Source: Gracilimonas sp964505215
Lineage (GTDB): Bacteria; Bacteroidota; Rhodothermia; Balneolales; Balneolaceae
DNA: 64,000 nucleotides
Assembly (NCBI GenBank): GCA_964505215.1
Contig: CAZDGU010000010.1
Location: forward strand, 50,451 to 114,450
Reading direction: 5' to 3'
Part shown: positions 53,002 through 62,746 of the stretch, one piece after another
Layout: every line of letters begins with the position of its first letter
Position numbering within the stretch: position 1 is the stretch's first letter
Notes under the pieces: generated by a model
What the model was told of the DNA's origin: nothing
The model's input: the letters and a program-made list of their open reading frames with translations, nothing else
The model's database searches: none
Translations under genes and position numbers: made by a program

Positions 53002-54912
53002 TCAGGAATTGGTATTTGGTAATTCAGAAAGGCGCTCTCTTGCATAAGGAGCATAAAAACCTTGCGGGTATCGGAGAATTAATTCCTCATAAATATCCTG
53101 AGCCGTGGTATTCCAATTTTCTAAAAGTGAATTTTGGTTGGAAGACACACAATCAGCCCCTGTTTTACAATTTGTGTTTGTAGTATAATGAGGAAGCTGC
53201 TCAGCTAACTTAGCCCTTTCCCACATCAATTTCTCTTTAAGGGGTGAATGTGTTATTTCAGTAAGGAAATTAGACAGCCGCTCAAATTTTGAGACTGGGT
53301 TAATGTGTTTTGATTCCACAAAAAACAGCATGGCATCGTCCTTCAAAGCTACCACATCCGGATCTTCAATTATAGCCAAAAATAGAGCGGCGGCATTTTC
53401 AGAATCGCCATTATTTTGTTTAAAAACGGCATCCGCAAACAAGGAGAGGTTCCTGCCGGTAGAGTCGGCTGAAAGCCCTTGTTGAAGCCATAGTCGCAAT
53501 TCTAACGCATTGTTTGCATAGTATGAAGTGCTTTGGCGGCCCAGTGATTTCAGCTGAATTTCGGCAAACTCATAGTCGCCGGCATAAAAGTCGGTGAGGG
53601 CTAAAAAGTATCTTGTTTTCTCGGCAAGCGAACCTATTCTGGCTTGTTTATTAGCCTGGGTGAAATGAACACGGGCCTGACTAAACTCTTTCTTTGCAAG
53701 GTGAATTCGACCTTCCAGATAAGAAATTTCCGGGCTATTCTGATTTCCCGAATAGCTTTTAAGTTTAGTTAAAGAAGCTTGGGCTTTTTCTAAATCAAAA
53801 ATATGATCTAAAGCAATTTCAGCCCTTTTTTGCTGAACACGTGCTCTGTTACTGTAGGTGGTGGTTTCAGCCTCAATAGAATCGAGCATGACGGTTGCAA
53901 GCTGAAAGAGGCTATCGCGTTTTTGGGTAAAATCCAGATTGTAGTCGTCTATATATTTTGCCCAGGCGCTGTATGTAGCAGATAGTTCTTCCAAAGCACG
54001 CCATCTTACTTCACCTTTTGCTGTTTGGCTGTAAAAGGAAAATGCTTGCTCTGCCAGCTCAAACTCATTATTGGTTATCAGCTGTCTTCCTAAATTAAAT
54101 AATGTGTAGTTATAGCTTTCAGTCCGCCGCTCATATTCTTTAGCAGTTGTAAGTGCTCTTCTATACAGTTTGTTTTCCTGCAACAGCCATACCTGAAAAT
54201 TAAAGAATGTTTTATAAGCAGTATTGGATACAGAAAGTTCACGAATACGATCATCCAGCTCAATAATAGTTATGTCATACAGTAAAGGATCGTTATAACG
54301 CAGCAGGCTTCGTTGAATAAATGAAAGCTGGTTTGGGGAGGCTTGGAGCAGGTTCAACCACTCCTGGATGGCCAACTCGTATTCTCCGGCCCTCATATAG
54401 GCGTTGGCAATTTCATTAATAAAAAACTGTTCATTTTTAAATTCCTTACGAGCCTGTTTATATACGGAAACAGCCTCCATAAATTCCTGCCGGTTTATCA
54501 TTGTACGCGCGGTATTCATGTACAATTGCGTTTTTCGGGGGTAGGTTGCGATGTTGGCTTTCCATATTTTTAAAGCCTTATCAACTTCGCCTTTAAAGTG
54601 ATAGAGCTCTCCTATTCGTATCTGAGCCTGATAGCTAACATCCTGATTATCGGTGTACTTTTGAGCTATTTCTAAACCACGGTCGTATTGTTTGAGTTGA
54701 ATAAGGCAGCTTATAAAACGGTCTGCATACACATAGGTTGCGGGATTTTGTGCGTGCAATTCTTCCAAAATAGGGAGTGCTTCTCCATATTTCTGCTGCT
54801 GCATCAGTCGCACAGCCAGCTGAAAGTTGCGGTTGTTTTGAGCAAACCCGGATGTGTTCATCACTAAGGTGAGCATCAACCCAATAAAAATTGTGAGGTA
54901 TAATTTTTTCAT
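53002..54912 (-). CDS. Periplasmic TPR-repeat protein
   Basis: This 636-residue protein has a signal peptide (to about residue 24, ...TSGFAQ). It contains many tetratricopeptide-like helical pairs, for example ALPILEELHAQNPATYVYAD and YDRGLEIAQKYTDNQDVSYQ. TPR proteins are protein-interaction scaffolds; this one resembles Bacteroidota envelope TPR proteins of unknown role. It overlaps maf by 4 bp upstream, and its stop lies just before the start of the next gene. Confidence 0.8.
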   Translation of the reverse strand: MKKLYLTIFIGLMLTLVMNTSGFAQNNRNFQLAVRLMQQQKYGEALPILEELHAQNPATYVYADRFISCLIQLKQYDRGLEIAQKYTDNQDVSYQAQIRIGELYHFKGEVDKALKIWKANIATYPRKTQLYMNTARTMINRQEFMEAVSVYKQARKEFKNEQFFINEIANAYMRAGEYELAIQEWLNLLQASPNQLSFIQRSLLRYNDPLLYDITIIELDDRIRELSVSNTAYKTFFNFQVWLLQENKLYRRALTTAKEYERRTESYNYTLFNLGRQLITNNEFELAEQAFSFYSQTAKGEVRWRALEELSATYSAWAKYIDDYNLDFTQKRDSLFQLATVMLDSIEAETTTYSNRARVQQKRAEIALDHIFDLEKAQASLTKLKSYSGNQNSPEISYLEGRIHLAKKEFSQARVHFTQANKQARIGSLAEKTRYFLALTDFYAGDYEFAEIQLKSLGRQSTSYYANNALELRLWLQQGLSADSTGRNLSLFADAVFKQNNGDSENAAALFLAIIEDPDVVALKDDAMLFFVESKHINPVSKFERLSNFLTEITHSPLKEKLMWERAKLAEQLPHYTTNTNCKTGADCVSSNQNSLLENWNTTAQDIYEELILRYPQGFYAPYARERLSELPNTNS

Positions 54913-55508
54913 GGGTGAAGGATATTCAAATTCGGCATAAATAATTTCATTTCTTGATAAAAGCGATGCAGCGGCAGGCCCACCACATTATAATAATCTC
55001 CGTCAATTTTCTTTACAAATAAAGCACCTATACTGTCTTGGATTCCATAAGCTCCGGCTTTATCGGACGGATTCTCATGCTTAATATAAGACTCAATTTC
55101 GTGTTCCTCTAACGTACCAAAGGTAACTTTTGTTTGTTCATAAAAGGTATGGCGCGCATCAATGTGGCCACTTTTACCTGTTTTTACTAATGCCATGCCG
55201 GTATATACCAAGTGTTGACTGCCACTGAGCCGCCGCAGGAATGAACGTGCCTGATCGTTATCTTTGGGCTTTCCGATAATTTCATTATTGAGAACAACCA
55301 CGGTATCAGCACCAATAGTAAGGCTGCCCGGGTGTTTAGAAGCCACATCCAGCGCCTTTAGAAGCGCAAGCTCTTCAACAATTTTGGCTGGATGTTGGGC
55401 TGTACTGATCTCTTCAGCATGGCTGGGAATCACACTAAAAGTGAGCCCGATTTGTTGAAGCAGTTTTTTACGTCTGGCGCTTTGTGAGGCTAAAATAATT
55501 TGAGGCAT
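54909..55508 (-). CDS. maf: Maf-like nucleotide pyrophosphatase
   Basis: This 199-residue protein has the Maf start ILASQSARRKKLLQQIGLTF, the IGADTVVVLNNEIIGKP motif (D68), and FYEQTKVTFGTL and DKAGAYGIQDSIGALFV near the end. It hydrolyses dTTP/UTP or modified nucleotides; early work linked it to septum formation. Here it is followed by a TPR gene, to which it is translationally coupled. Confidence 0.93.
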   Translation of the reverse strand: MPQIILASQSARRKKLLQQIGLTFSVIPSHAEEISTAQHPAKIVEELALLKALDVASKHPGSLTIGADTVVVLNNEIIGKPKDNDQARSFLRRLSGSQHLVYTGMALVKTGKSGHIDARHTFYEQTKVTFGTLEEHEIESYIKHENPSDKAGAYGIQDSIGALFVKKIDGDYYNVVGLPLHRFYQEMKLFMPNLNILHP

Positions 55509-55604
55509 ACTAAGGTTAGAACTTTTGGGTTTAGCAGATAATTAAATAACTTAGCCTATCATTTCAATTAAATCAGAATTTGCAAACAAGGTAAAAAAAA
55601 AGAG

Positions 55605-55856
55605 ATGGCAAAACGAAGACGTAAAACATTGGAAAGTCAACCTATGTTTTTTTCTGCTTATAACTATAAAATGATTGGTATTGCGATATTGCTGATTGTT
55701 GCAGGCTTTACCGCCATGTATTTAGAGAATGAAGTGAAAGGTTTTATCTCACTGTTTATTTCTCCCATTGTAATTATGGCCGGTTATATATTGGTAGTTT
55801 TTGCAATTATGAAGCACGACCGTGTTGAAAAGCCTGAATCTGCATCTGCTAAATAA
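55605..55856 (+). CDS. DUF3098 membrane protein
   Basis: This 83-residue protein has two membrane helices (about 22-38 and 48-68) and a basic start (AKRRRKTL). The pattern MFFSAYNYKMIGIAILLIVA matches DUF3098, common in Bacteroidota and often near cell-division genes. Its function is unknown. The next gene starts directly after its stop. Confidence 0.82.
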   Translation: MAKRRRKTLESQPMFFSAYNYKMIGIAILLIVAGFTAMYLENEVKGFISLFISPIVIMAGYILVVFAIMKHDRVEKPESASAK

Positions 55857-56684
55857 GTGCTCGACCGCTGGGTAAATATCTTCTTTTCGTTAGTACTCGT
55901 TTTTGTCTTCATACTGTTTGGAGACATTCAAGAGCACACCCGCATATTAGTTGGAATTGCATTAGCCCTGCTCATTTCTTTGTGGGCTTTTATCTTTAAC
56001 TGGCTAACCATAGATGGAGCCGTAGCTGCCGGAATTTTTGGGAGCTTAGCTTTTGGGCTGGGTGAGTTTACCGGTGCGGCTATAGCGCTTGCCTTTTTTA
56101 TATCCAGCTCACTTTTATCTAAGGAATTTATTTTTAAGGAAGGTTTCTCAGAAAAGAAAGAACGCAGAGATGGTAAGCAAGTATGGTCTAATGGCTTTTG
56201 GTTTGCCTTGTGGGTGTCCATTGGTTTCATAACCGGTATTCATGCATTTATGCTGGCGGCAATAACCGCCATAGCCGCGGCTACGGCAGATACGTGGGCA
56301 ACCGAGGTAGGCGGCCATCATTTAAAAAGCAAAACATGGTTAATTACCACAGGCCAGACTGTAACACCCGGAACCGATGGCGGGATCAGTATTTATGGCA
56401 CCTTGGCTGCTTTGGCGGGATCCGGGTTTATTGGCCTATTATATGCAATAATGGCTGATAACGTGTCTTTGGGAGCGTTTATAGGAATAATCACCATTGG
56501 GTTTTTAGGGTGTGTAATTGATTCTTACATTGGAGCCCGATTTCAACATAAAAGTTCATCAATTTTAAAATTCTTCACAGAAGAAAGGGATAAGCAAAAA
56601 ATAGAAAATAATGCGGTAAACTGGATCTCAACCGGTATTACATCTATTCTAAGTATAGTATTCATCTTAATTATTGGCATATGA
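55857..56684 (+). CDS. DUF92-family membrane protein
   Basis: This 275-residue protein has about seven membrane helices and the DUF92 motifs ATADTWATEVGGHHLKSKTW and TPGTDGGISIYGTLAALAGS. It starts at GTG 55857, directly after the DUF3098 stop codon. Plant and cyanobacterial relatives (VTE6) phosphorylate phytyl phosphate; bacterial function is open. It overlaps the next gene by 4 bp. Confidence 0.85.
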   Translation: MLDRWVNIFFSLVLVFVFILFGDIQEHTRILVGIALALLISLWAFIFNWLTIDGAVAAGIFGSLAFGLGEFTGAAIALAFFISSSLLSKEFIFKEGFSEKKERRDGKQVWSNGFWFALWVSIGFITGIHAFMLAAITAIAAATADTWATEVGGHHLKSKTWLITTGQTVTPGTDGGISIYGTLAALAGSGFIGLLYAIMADNVSLGAFIGIITIGFLGCVIDSYIGARFQHKSSSILKFFTEERDKQKIENNAVNWISTGITSILSIVFILIIGI

Positions 56685-57982
56685 AATGGTATAAAAAGTT
56701 ACACTGGCAAATTATTATTGGTTTAATTTTAGGTCTTTTATGGGGCCTGTTGGCAAGTGTAACCGGGTTAAATGAGTTCACTATAAATTACATTAAACCC
56801 ATTGGCTCCATTTTTATAGCCATGCTGAAGCTCATTGCTATGCCGTTGGTGCTGGTGTCGTTAGTAGTTGGTGTAGCCAGCCTGAACGATACTACCAAGT
56901 TGTCCAGAATGGGGCTTAAAACAGTATCCATTTATGCCATTACAACCGTATTAGCTATAACAATTGGCTTGATGGCTGTAAATATTATACAGCCCGGAAA
57001 AACGCTGCCGCCCGAAACTACCCAAAAATTACAGGAAACCTACAGCGAGTCTATTGACGATAAAAGCGCTACTGCTGAATTAGTACAAAACCGCAGGCCG
57101 TTAGACTTTATAGAAGAAATTGTGCCTAAAAACTTTATAAGCGCTGCCTCCGATAACTCCCGAATGCTTCAGGTGGTTTTTGTAGCTATTCTGTTGGGTA
57201 TTGGAATTATTCAAATAGGGGGAGAGAAAGCCAAACTGCTGGTTGATGTATTTGATGCCATGAATGATGTGATTATCCGCATTGTGGAAATTATTATGAT
57301 TACGGCTCCTTACGGCGTTTTTGCGCTGATGGCATCTCTGATAATTGATTTAGCCGGCGATGACCTCTCTCAAGCCCTTGAATTATTATATGCATTGGGC
57401 TGGTATTCCATTACAGTGATTTTAGCCCTTATTGTGCACGTATTTGTGGTATATGCCAGCTTGTTTAAAGCTACCAGTAATATGAAGCTCAGTACATTTT
57501 TCAGAGCAATTCGTCCGGCCATGCTGTTGGGCTTTAGTACCAGCTCCAGCTCAGCAACGCTGCCGGTAACCATGGAGCGCGTAGAAAATAACTTAGGTGT
57601 AGAAGAAGAAGTAGCCAGTTTTGTGCTGCCCATTGGTTCTACCGTAAACATGGACGGAACCAGCTTATACCAGGCCGTAGCAGCCGTTTTTATTGCACAA
57701 GCCTTAGGAATGGATTTAACCATTGGACAGCAGCTCATGATTGTTTTAACGGCTACTGCAGCTTCTATTGGTTCGGCAGGCGTGCCCGGAGCCGGTATTG
57801 TTATGCTGGTGATTGTGTTGGAATCGATACAGGTACCAACTGCGGGAATAGCGCTCATTTTAGGAGTGGATAGAATATTAGATATGTGCAGAACTACCGT
57901 TAACATTACCGGAGATGCGGCCGTATCCGTTGCCGTAGCATCTTCTGAAGGGCGATTGGGTGAACCTAATCTGGATGATTAG
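56681..57982 (+). CDS. Dicarboxylate/amino-acid:cation symporter (DAACS family)
   Basis: This 433-residue protein is of the GltP/DctA family. It has STSSSSATLPVTMERVENNL (hairpin 1), VLPIGSTVNMDGTSLYQAVA (NMDGT motif), GSAGVPGAGIVMLVIVLESI (hairpin 2) and DRILDMCRTTVNITGDAAVS (substrate-binding D and N). It takes up glutamate, aspartate or C4-dicarboxylates with Na+ or H+; the exact substrate cannot be told. It overlaps the DUF92 gene by 4 bp. Confidence 0.92.
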   Translation: MKWYKKLHWQIIIGLILGLLWGLLASVTGLNEFTINYIKPIGSIFIAMLKLIAMPLVLVSLVVGVASLNDTTKLSRMGLKTVSIYAITTVLAITIGLMAVNIIQPGKTLPPETTQKLQETYSESIDDKSATAELVQNRRPLDFIEEIVPKNFISAASDNSRMLQVVFVAILLGIGIIQIGGEKAKLLVDVFDAMNDVIIRIVEIIMITAPYGVFALMASLIIDLAGDDLSQALELLYALGWYSITVILALIVHVFVVYASLFKATSNMKLSTFFRAIRPAMLLGFSTSSSSATLPVTMERVENNLGVEEEVASFVLPIGSTVNMDGTSLYQAVAAVFIAQALGMDLTIGQQLMIVLTATAASIGSAGVPGAGIVMLVIVLESIQVPTAGIALILGVDRILDMCRTTVNITGDAAVSVAVASSEGRLGEPNLDD

Positions 57983-58064
57983 AATCCTGATAAAAGCTGA
58001 AATTTAATATGCCTTTATGCTCGAAAATATGTTAATTACAGATATATAAATTTGAGGTAACCAC

Positions 58065-60884
58065 GTGTTTATGGCACCATCGTTACTATTTAAACGACTA
58101 TCAAGCCTACTACATATCGCCCTTTTTCTTGTGTTAGCAAGCTTTGCTTCTAACGCATTCGCTCAAACCGTACTTTTGCCGGGTGATGTAGTAGTGGTAT
58201 CGGCTAATGCAGATACGCATTCGGCAGATCTTATCCCACTTGTTAATATAGAGCAGGGCACAGAGCTTTTTCTGTCTAATGGAATATGGGTTGATTCCAC
58301 TCAAGCACTTCTGCACAATCAAGGGCTTAAGCTGACATTCCAAAAATATGTGCAAGCCGGCACAAACCTTCATGTTGGGAATCATTCCAGCGAGCTATTT
58401 ATAGCTGAAGGTGAACTTACTTTTGATGAAGAAGTCCACCGCTTATTTGCCTATCAAAAAGAACAAGGCATACATCGGTTTGTATTTGGCTTGGGCTGGG
58501 GAAAAGGGGAGGTTTGGAATGATGAAAATCACCAATGGGCCGGCAGTTCCGATGTACCTCTCAGCCTTCGTGAGCATCCTTATGCATTGCTTACACTGGG
58601 AGAAGCCTCCAATCAACAATATTATATACGAAACGGAGCCAGCGGAACACCAAAACTATTACAAAAACTGGTAGCAGATGCCTCTAACTGGAGAGGCAGT
58701 GATGAGCAACCCTATCCTGAATTTGGAATTTTATTTAATGTATTAACTCCGCCGGTTATTTTGTTTGAAGAAACGGTTTCTACCGTAAGTGAAACTGACT
58801 CTGCCGCTACCATTAACGTATCAATTTACGAACACGATGGCTCCCGATTATTGGTAGATGTGGTTTTTGATTCCATCCGCTCAATAGTTTCTCATGAAGA
58901 TTTAAACAATTTCCGATCTAAAACGGTCAACTTTACCGGTCTTATCGGTGATGGTGTGTATGAGGTTCAAATTCCAATAAATAATGACGGTAACTTTGAA
59001 GGGCGTGAAACCGGTATTTTTTCACTCAAAAATCTTTCTAAAGGAAATTTGGGTGACTTTATCACACACAGTTTAATTATTGAGGAAGAAGCCATTCCCG
59101 AAGTGCTGATTGCGGATGTTCAGCTAAAAAACTCCCATGCCGCTATACAAATAAGCAGTAACGAAGATGCCCCCGTTCACGTAAGCGATTGGAAGCTGGT
59201 GAGTGGCGATTCGGAATATATTTTTTCAGAAGATGCTGTTTTGCGTTCCGGCGAAATCCTGACATTAAATCAAAATGAGGAAGCTAAAGGCAAGGAAAGT
59301 ATTTTTATTAAATCTCTGCTGAATGAGAGCGGAGGCAAGCTTCAGCTAATCAACCCTAAGGGTAAGGTTGTGCATGAACTGCAGTTCATTAAGAAGAAAG
59401 AAGACGATATCAGCAACTCCTCAAATAACCGGTTGGCAACTCAGCAGATAGCAGGCAGAGAACTTGTTCGCCGGGTGCCGGAGAATATCAGCGCGTACTC
59501 TCAGTCTTCTGTTTCCAAAACTTTCGGATGGAGAGTTTTACCGACTTCTCTAACTTTACAGGAATCATTCCCCGACAAAAATTTTTACTATTGGAGTGAA
59601 GCCGACCAACAGCTTATTGCGGTTGAAGACGAGATGGCATCAGCCCAAAAACAACAAACTTGGTTTGGTTATTTTACAGCTGATGAAACGAATGAATTGG
59701 TGAATACACATACTGCAAGCCGGCTCAAGAAAAATGATGCTCAACCTCTGAGCCTCTCCATTTCCGCCTCAGATGCTAACGAAAATGAGGAAATAGATGG
59801 TTTAGAAGGCTTGAATTTGCTTTATAACAGCTGGAGTAAGTCGCTTCCGGTTTCTGCATTGGTAGAATACTTTAAACGCGAACTTTCCGGAATACGAGCC
59901 AATCCGGTGTTGTATGGGATTGGCAGGTATGAAGACGGTGAGATATCTTTCACGCCACTAAACTCCGAGGATGAAATTCCGGCCCATGCTCCTTTTTGGG
60001 TGTTAATTGAAAGTCCGTTAAAACTACAGACTATAGAGATTTCCAAAGAAAGCTGGTCGCCGCAAGTTGCTGTGCATCAGCAGAATGACAAGCCGCGTGA
60101 GGAGGTTGGCTTCATAGAATTTACGGTAAGCTCGAAGAATCACAAAGAAAAGCTTACGGTTGAGTTTAGTGAAAAGGGGAGCGCTAAAAATATCAAAAAT
60201 CTGAATTTTTATCCTGCTCTGAGGTTGAAATCTCGAACGGCTGTCTGGGCATCGTTTGTTCAGAATGAAGATTATTATAATAAGCTGGCATTTAGTACAA
60301 AATTTCAGAAACAAATTTCAGTACCTATTGGGTTTTCAAGTGATGAAAACAGCCAAGTGAATGTTTCCGTTACGGGTTGGGAGCGCATTCCGGAAGGGTG
60401 GACCGTACAGGTAGAAGATAGATTATTAGGTAAAAAACACCTACTTACAAAAGGAAGTGCGTTTAATTTTGAATATCAGTCGCCGGTCGGTAAAGCGGAG
60501 GAAATGAAATCTTCAACTTCGGTTACGCTTGTTGATTTAGATAAAGAACATCGTTTTGTATTACATATCACCCCACCGCAAGCGGAAGCCGATGCAGCAG
60601 AGGAAGAGGACAGCCTGCCGAAAGAGGTAGAACTTCATCAGAATTTTCCAAATCCCTTCAATCCGGTAACCACCATTTCTTTTTACTTGCCCGAGCCGAA
60701 GGAAGTGAAACTGTCTGTTTTTAATATTGTAGGGCAGCCGGTTGCCGTTATTACGGAAGGAAGTGTAGCTGCCGGAATGCATCATTATGAATGGGATGCT
60801 ACCGATAAACCCAGTGGAATGTATATTTATCAATTGGAAGTAGGAAAAAGTGTTATTACACGAAAAATGACGTTGGTAAAATAA
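58065..60884 (+). CDS. Secreted multidomain protein with C-terminal type-A sorting/FlgD-like tail
   Basis: This 939-residue protein starts at GTG 58065 (GAGG at 58054-58057 supports it; ATG 58071 is possible). A signal peptide ends near ...SNAFAQT. A Calx-beta-like region lies at about 230-340 (IPINNDGNFEGRETGIFSLK) and a lamin-tail-like region at about 345-455. The C-terminal 85 residues are the ELHQNFPNPFNPVTTISFYL domain ending in ...ITRKMTLVK, the sorting/adhesion tail usual in Balneolota, Rhodothermota and Ignavibacteria. It is exported and surface-bound or released. Function beyond that is unknown. Confidence 0.8.
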   Translation: MFMAPSLLFKRLSSLLHIALFLVLASFASNAFAQTVLLPGDVVVVSANADTHSADLIPLVNIEQGTELFLSNGIWVDSTQALLHNQGLKLTFQKYVQAGTNLHVGNHSSELFIAEGELTFDEEVHRLFAYQKEQGIHRFVFGLGWGKGEVWNDENHQWAGSSDVPLSLREHPYALLTLGEASNQQYYIRNGASGTPKLLQKLVADASNWRGSDEQPYPEFGILFNVLTPPVILFEETVSTVSETDSAATINVSIYEHDGSRLLVDVVFDSIRSIVSHEDLNNFRSKTVNFTGLIGDGVYEVQIPINNDGNFEGRETGIFSLKNLSKGNLGDFITHSLIIEEEAIPEVLIADVQLKNSHAAIQISSNEDAPVHVSDWKLVSGDSEYIFSEDAVLRSGEILTLNQNEEAKGKESIFIKSLLNESGGKLQLINPKGKVVHELQFIKKKEDDISNSSNNRLATQQIAGRELVRRVPENISAYSQSSVSKTFGWRVLPTSLTLQESFPDKNFYYWSEADQQLIAVEDEMASAQKQQTWFGYFTADETNELVNTHTASRLKKNDAQPLSLSISASDANENEEIDGLEGLNLLYNSWSKSLPVSALVEYFKRELSGIRANPVLYGIGRYEDGEISFTPLNSEDEIPAHAPFWVLIESPLKLQTIEISKESWSPQVAVHQQNDKPREEVGFIEFTVSSKNHKEKLTVEFSEKGSAKNIKNLNFYPALRLKSRTAVWASFVQNEDYYNKLAFSTKFQKQISVPIGFSSDENSQVNVSVTGWERIPEGWTVQVEDRLLGKKHLLTKGSAFNFEYQSPVGKAEEMKSSTSVTLVDLDKEHRFVLHITPPQAEADAAEEEDSLPKEVELHQNFPNPFNPVTTISFYLPEPKEVKLSVFNIVGQPVAVITEGSVAAGMHHYEWDATDKPSGMYIYQLEVGKSVITRKMTLVK

Positions 60885-60967
60885 TGAACACATTTGGTGT
60901 AATAACAGTTATTCTATATAACAAGTAAATTTCAATAAAAATAAAAGGATACAACTTACAACGAACC

Positions 60968-61789
60968 ATGCAATTTAAAACAATTCAAGGGGTGGAAGTA
61001 CCCGATATCGGTTTAGGTACCCATCGGTTAATTGGTAGAGAAGGTGAAAACACCATTAAGCAAGCGCTTGATCTTGGCTACCGACACATAGACACAGCGC
61101 AAAGCTATAAAAATGAAGCAGAAGTGGGGGAGGCCATCAAGCGTGCACATGTAGATAGAGAGGAGATTTTTCTAACTACAAAAATCTGGCACACACATCT
61201 TGAAAGAACAGATGCTATTAAATCAGCGGAGGAGTCGCTGCGGGCCTTAGACACGCCTTATGTGGATTTACTGCTGGTGCACTGGCCAAATCCTGATGTG
61301 GATGTAGAGCAAACGTTAGAGGCTTTTTTATCTCTTCGTGATCAGGGAAAAGCGCTGAATATTGGAGTGGCTAACTTTCCTCCTAAATTACTTCGAGAAG
61401 TAAATGAAGAACTTGGCGCGCCTATCTTTTGTAATCAGGTGGAATATCATCCATTTCTTGAGCAGTTTGATTTGCTGGACTACACCGCCGAGCATGATAT
61501 TTTGTTTACGGCTTACTCTCCGCTTGCACAGGGACAGGTAAACGACCACCCGCTGCTGGTTGAACTGGGCGAGAAGTATGGCAAAACGCCTGCACAAATA
61601 GCTCTTAGGTGGCTGATTGAGCAAGAGCAGGTGGCGGCTATACCCAAGGCATCTTCGGAAGAACATCTAAAGCAGAATATTGACATATTTGATTTCTCGC
61701 TGGAAGATGACGACTTCTACGCCATAGATGACATAGAAAAAACCGGCCGACTGGTAGATCCCGACTTCGCTCCGAATTGGGATAATTGA
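60968..61789 (+). CDS. Aldo/keto reductase
   Basis: This 273-residue TIM-barrel oxidoreductase shows the catalytic tetrad D42, Y47, K72 and H105 (YRHIDTAQSYKNEAEVGEAI, LTTKIWHTHL, DLLLVHWPNP). The C-terminal AAIPKASSEEHLKQN binds NADPH. It resembles 2,5-diketo-gluconate reductase-type enzymes reducing aldehydes or ketones. The substrate is not predictable. Confidence 0.94.
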   Translation: MQFKTIQGVEVPDIGLGTHRLIGREGENTIKQALDLGYRHIDTAQSYKNEAEVGEAIKRAHVDREEIFLTTKIWHTHLERTDAIKSAEESLRALDTPYVDLLLVHWPNPDVDVEQTLEAFLSLRDQGKALNIGVANFPPKLLREVNEELGAPIFCNQVEYHPFLEQFDLLDYTAEHDILFTAYSPLAQGQVNDHPLLVELGEKYGKTPAQIALRWLIEQEQVAAIPKASSEEHLKQNIDIFDFSLEDDDFYAIDDIEKTGRLVDPDFAPNWDN

Positions 61790-61810
61790 TTTTCAGGTAA
61801 CATATAAAAC

Positions 61811-61843
61811 CCCGTCAATTTCACTTGGCGGGACTTGGTTTTT
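61811..61843 (+). terminator. Terminator after the aldo/keto reductase gene
   Basis: CCCGTCAA (61811-61818) pairs with TTGGCGGG (61825-61832), one G-T pair included. ACTTGGTTTTTA follows. The call is moderate. Confidence 0.6.
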
Positions 61844-61928
61844 ATCTTCGTTATTCTTGCTTTCCCGTCTTTCTCGTCTTTTTCGTTGCTAAGCTCCGGC
61901 TTCCCGTGGCTTAAATTGAAGATTAAAA

Positions 61929-62023
61929 GCACCTTTGCGAGGCGCCACTTTGTGTAACTCTGTCCACTATTCAATCGCCGAAGCAATCTCGGGGAATGTG
62001 GCAACTCACTTCAACAACGCCCA
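61929..62023 (+). repeat. Dispersed intergenic repeat, copy B (5' third only)
   Basis: ACCTTTGCGAGGCGCCACTT through CAACAACGCCC matches the first third of copies A and C. It ends abruptly and is followed by unrelated sequence with its own hairpin ATTCTTTGG/CCAAAGAAT near 62096-62125. Confidence 0.75.
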
Positions 62024-62143
62024 TGCTTTTTTCTACACTTCATGCACGGGCGCTGATCAACATCCCAAATACATTCGCGAGACTGCCGCGTCGTGCATTC
62101 TTTGGCTTTTCAGCCCAAAGAATAATACTCCTCGCAGACGAAA

Positions 62144-62463
62144 CCTTTTGCGAGGCGCCACTTTGTATAACTCTGTCCACTATTCAACCGCCGAAGCAAT
62201 CTCGGGAATGTGGCAGCCGGTTTCATCAACGCCCGGTTTGGCGGCATTTTTGTTTTGAACCGGGTGGTTCTGTAGGGCACTCCCAACGGGGTCGTTGGGA
62301 GCGAGGATGGAGTATTTTAAGCTATTTAACTCAAATAAAAACAGCTATAAATCAACGCGTTCTCCTCCTTGTGAAGGAGGAGCCAGAGGAGGCCGGAATG
62401 GTGGAATTGAGCTTGTATCTATTTTAAAGGAAGCTTTCAGATCGATTCGTGATGGACGATTTA
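62144..62463 (+). repeat. Dispersed intergenic repeat, copy C (full length)
   Basis: A full copy in the same orientation as copies A and B. It has two perfect hairpins: CTCCCAAC/GTTGGGAG (62280-62301) and CTCCTCCTT/AAGGAGGAG with loop GTG (62362-62382). It shares the end GATGGACGATTT with copy A. A short fragment (AACCGAGTGGTTCAGGGTGG) recurs near 62637. ORFs across this stretch are not credible genes. Confidence 0.8.
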
Positions 62464-62522
62464 TTTTGGCCTTGTTGCTATGCTTCGGCTTTCCGGGGCG
62501 TACTTATATTTGTGTTTTTGAA

Positions 62523-62562
62523 TCGCAGATTTAGGGCATTGCGCAGATGGCGCGGATTTTTT
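62523..62562 (+). repeat. Short CGCAGAT-type intergenic repeat
   Basis: ATCGCAGATTTAGGGCATTG and CGCAGATGGCGCGGATTTTT show the CGCAGAT unit twice. It resembles a short repeat often found between genes in Bacteroidota and relatives. The rest of 62464-62696 holds nothing else recognisable. Confidence 0.4.
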
Positions 62563-62696
62563 GAATTCTGGTCGGTGTAAGATTGAAGGAAGAATGTCTT
62601 TATCCGTGAAATACCTAATTCAATACGTAGGGATTTTAACCGAGTGGTTCAGGGTGGTTGGGGACGAGGGGAAGTTTATCTTCTAAAATCGAAAAC

Positions 62697-62733
62697 TGGC
62701 GGTTATATTATTCGTATGATGGTATAACCGCCA
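62697..62733 (+). promoter_or_regulatory. Perfect 11-bp inverted repeat in the leader of the second propeller gene
   Basis: TGGCGGTTATA (62697-62707) and TATAACCGCCA (62723-62733) are perfect complements with a 15-base loop, ending 13 bases before the ATG at 62747. It could be an operator, an RNA hairpin controlling translation, or a terminator for upstream transcripts. Confidence 0.5.
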
Positions 62734-62746
62734 AAAAAATATAATA

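Noticed and set aside
61935..62534. Overlapping ORFs of 79-143 residues across the repeats
   Set aside because: They read through repeat copies B and C (for example SPPCEGGARGGRNGG), a well-known type of spurious translation of intergenic repeats.
62577..62686. 26-residue GTG ORF upstream of the second propeller gene as a partner peptide
   Set aside because: It crosses a repeat fragment and has no signal peptide or cysteines.
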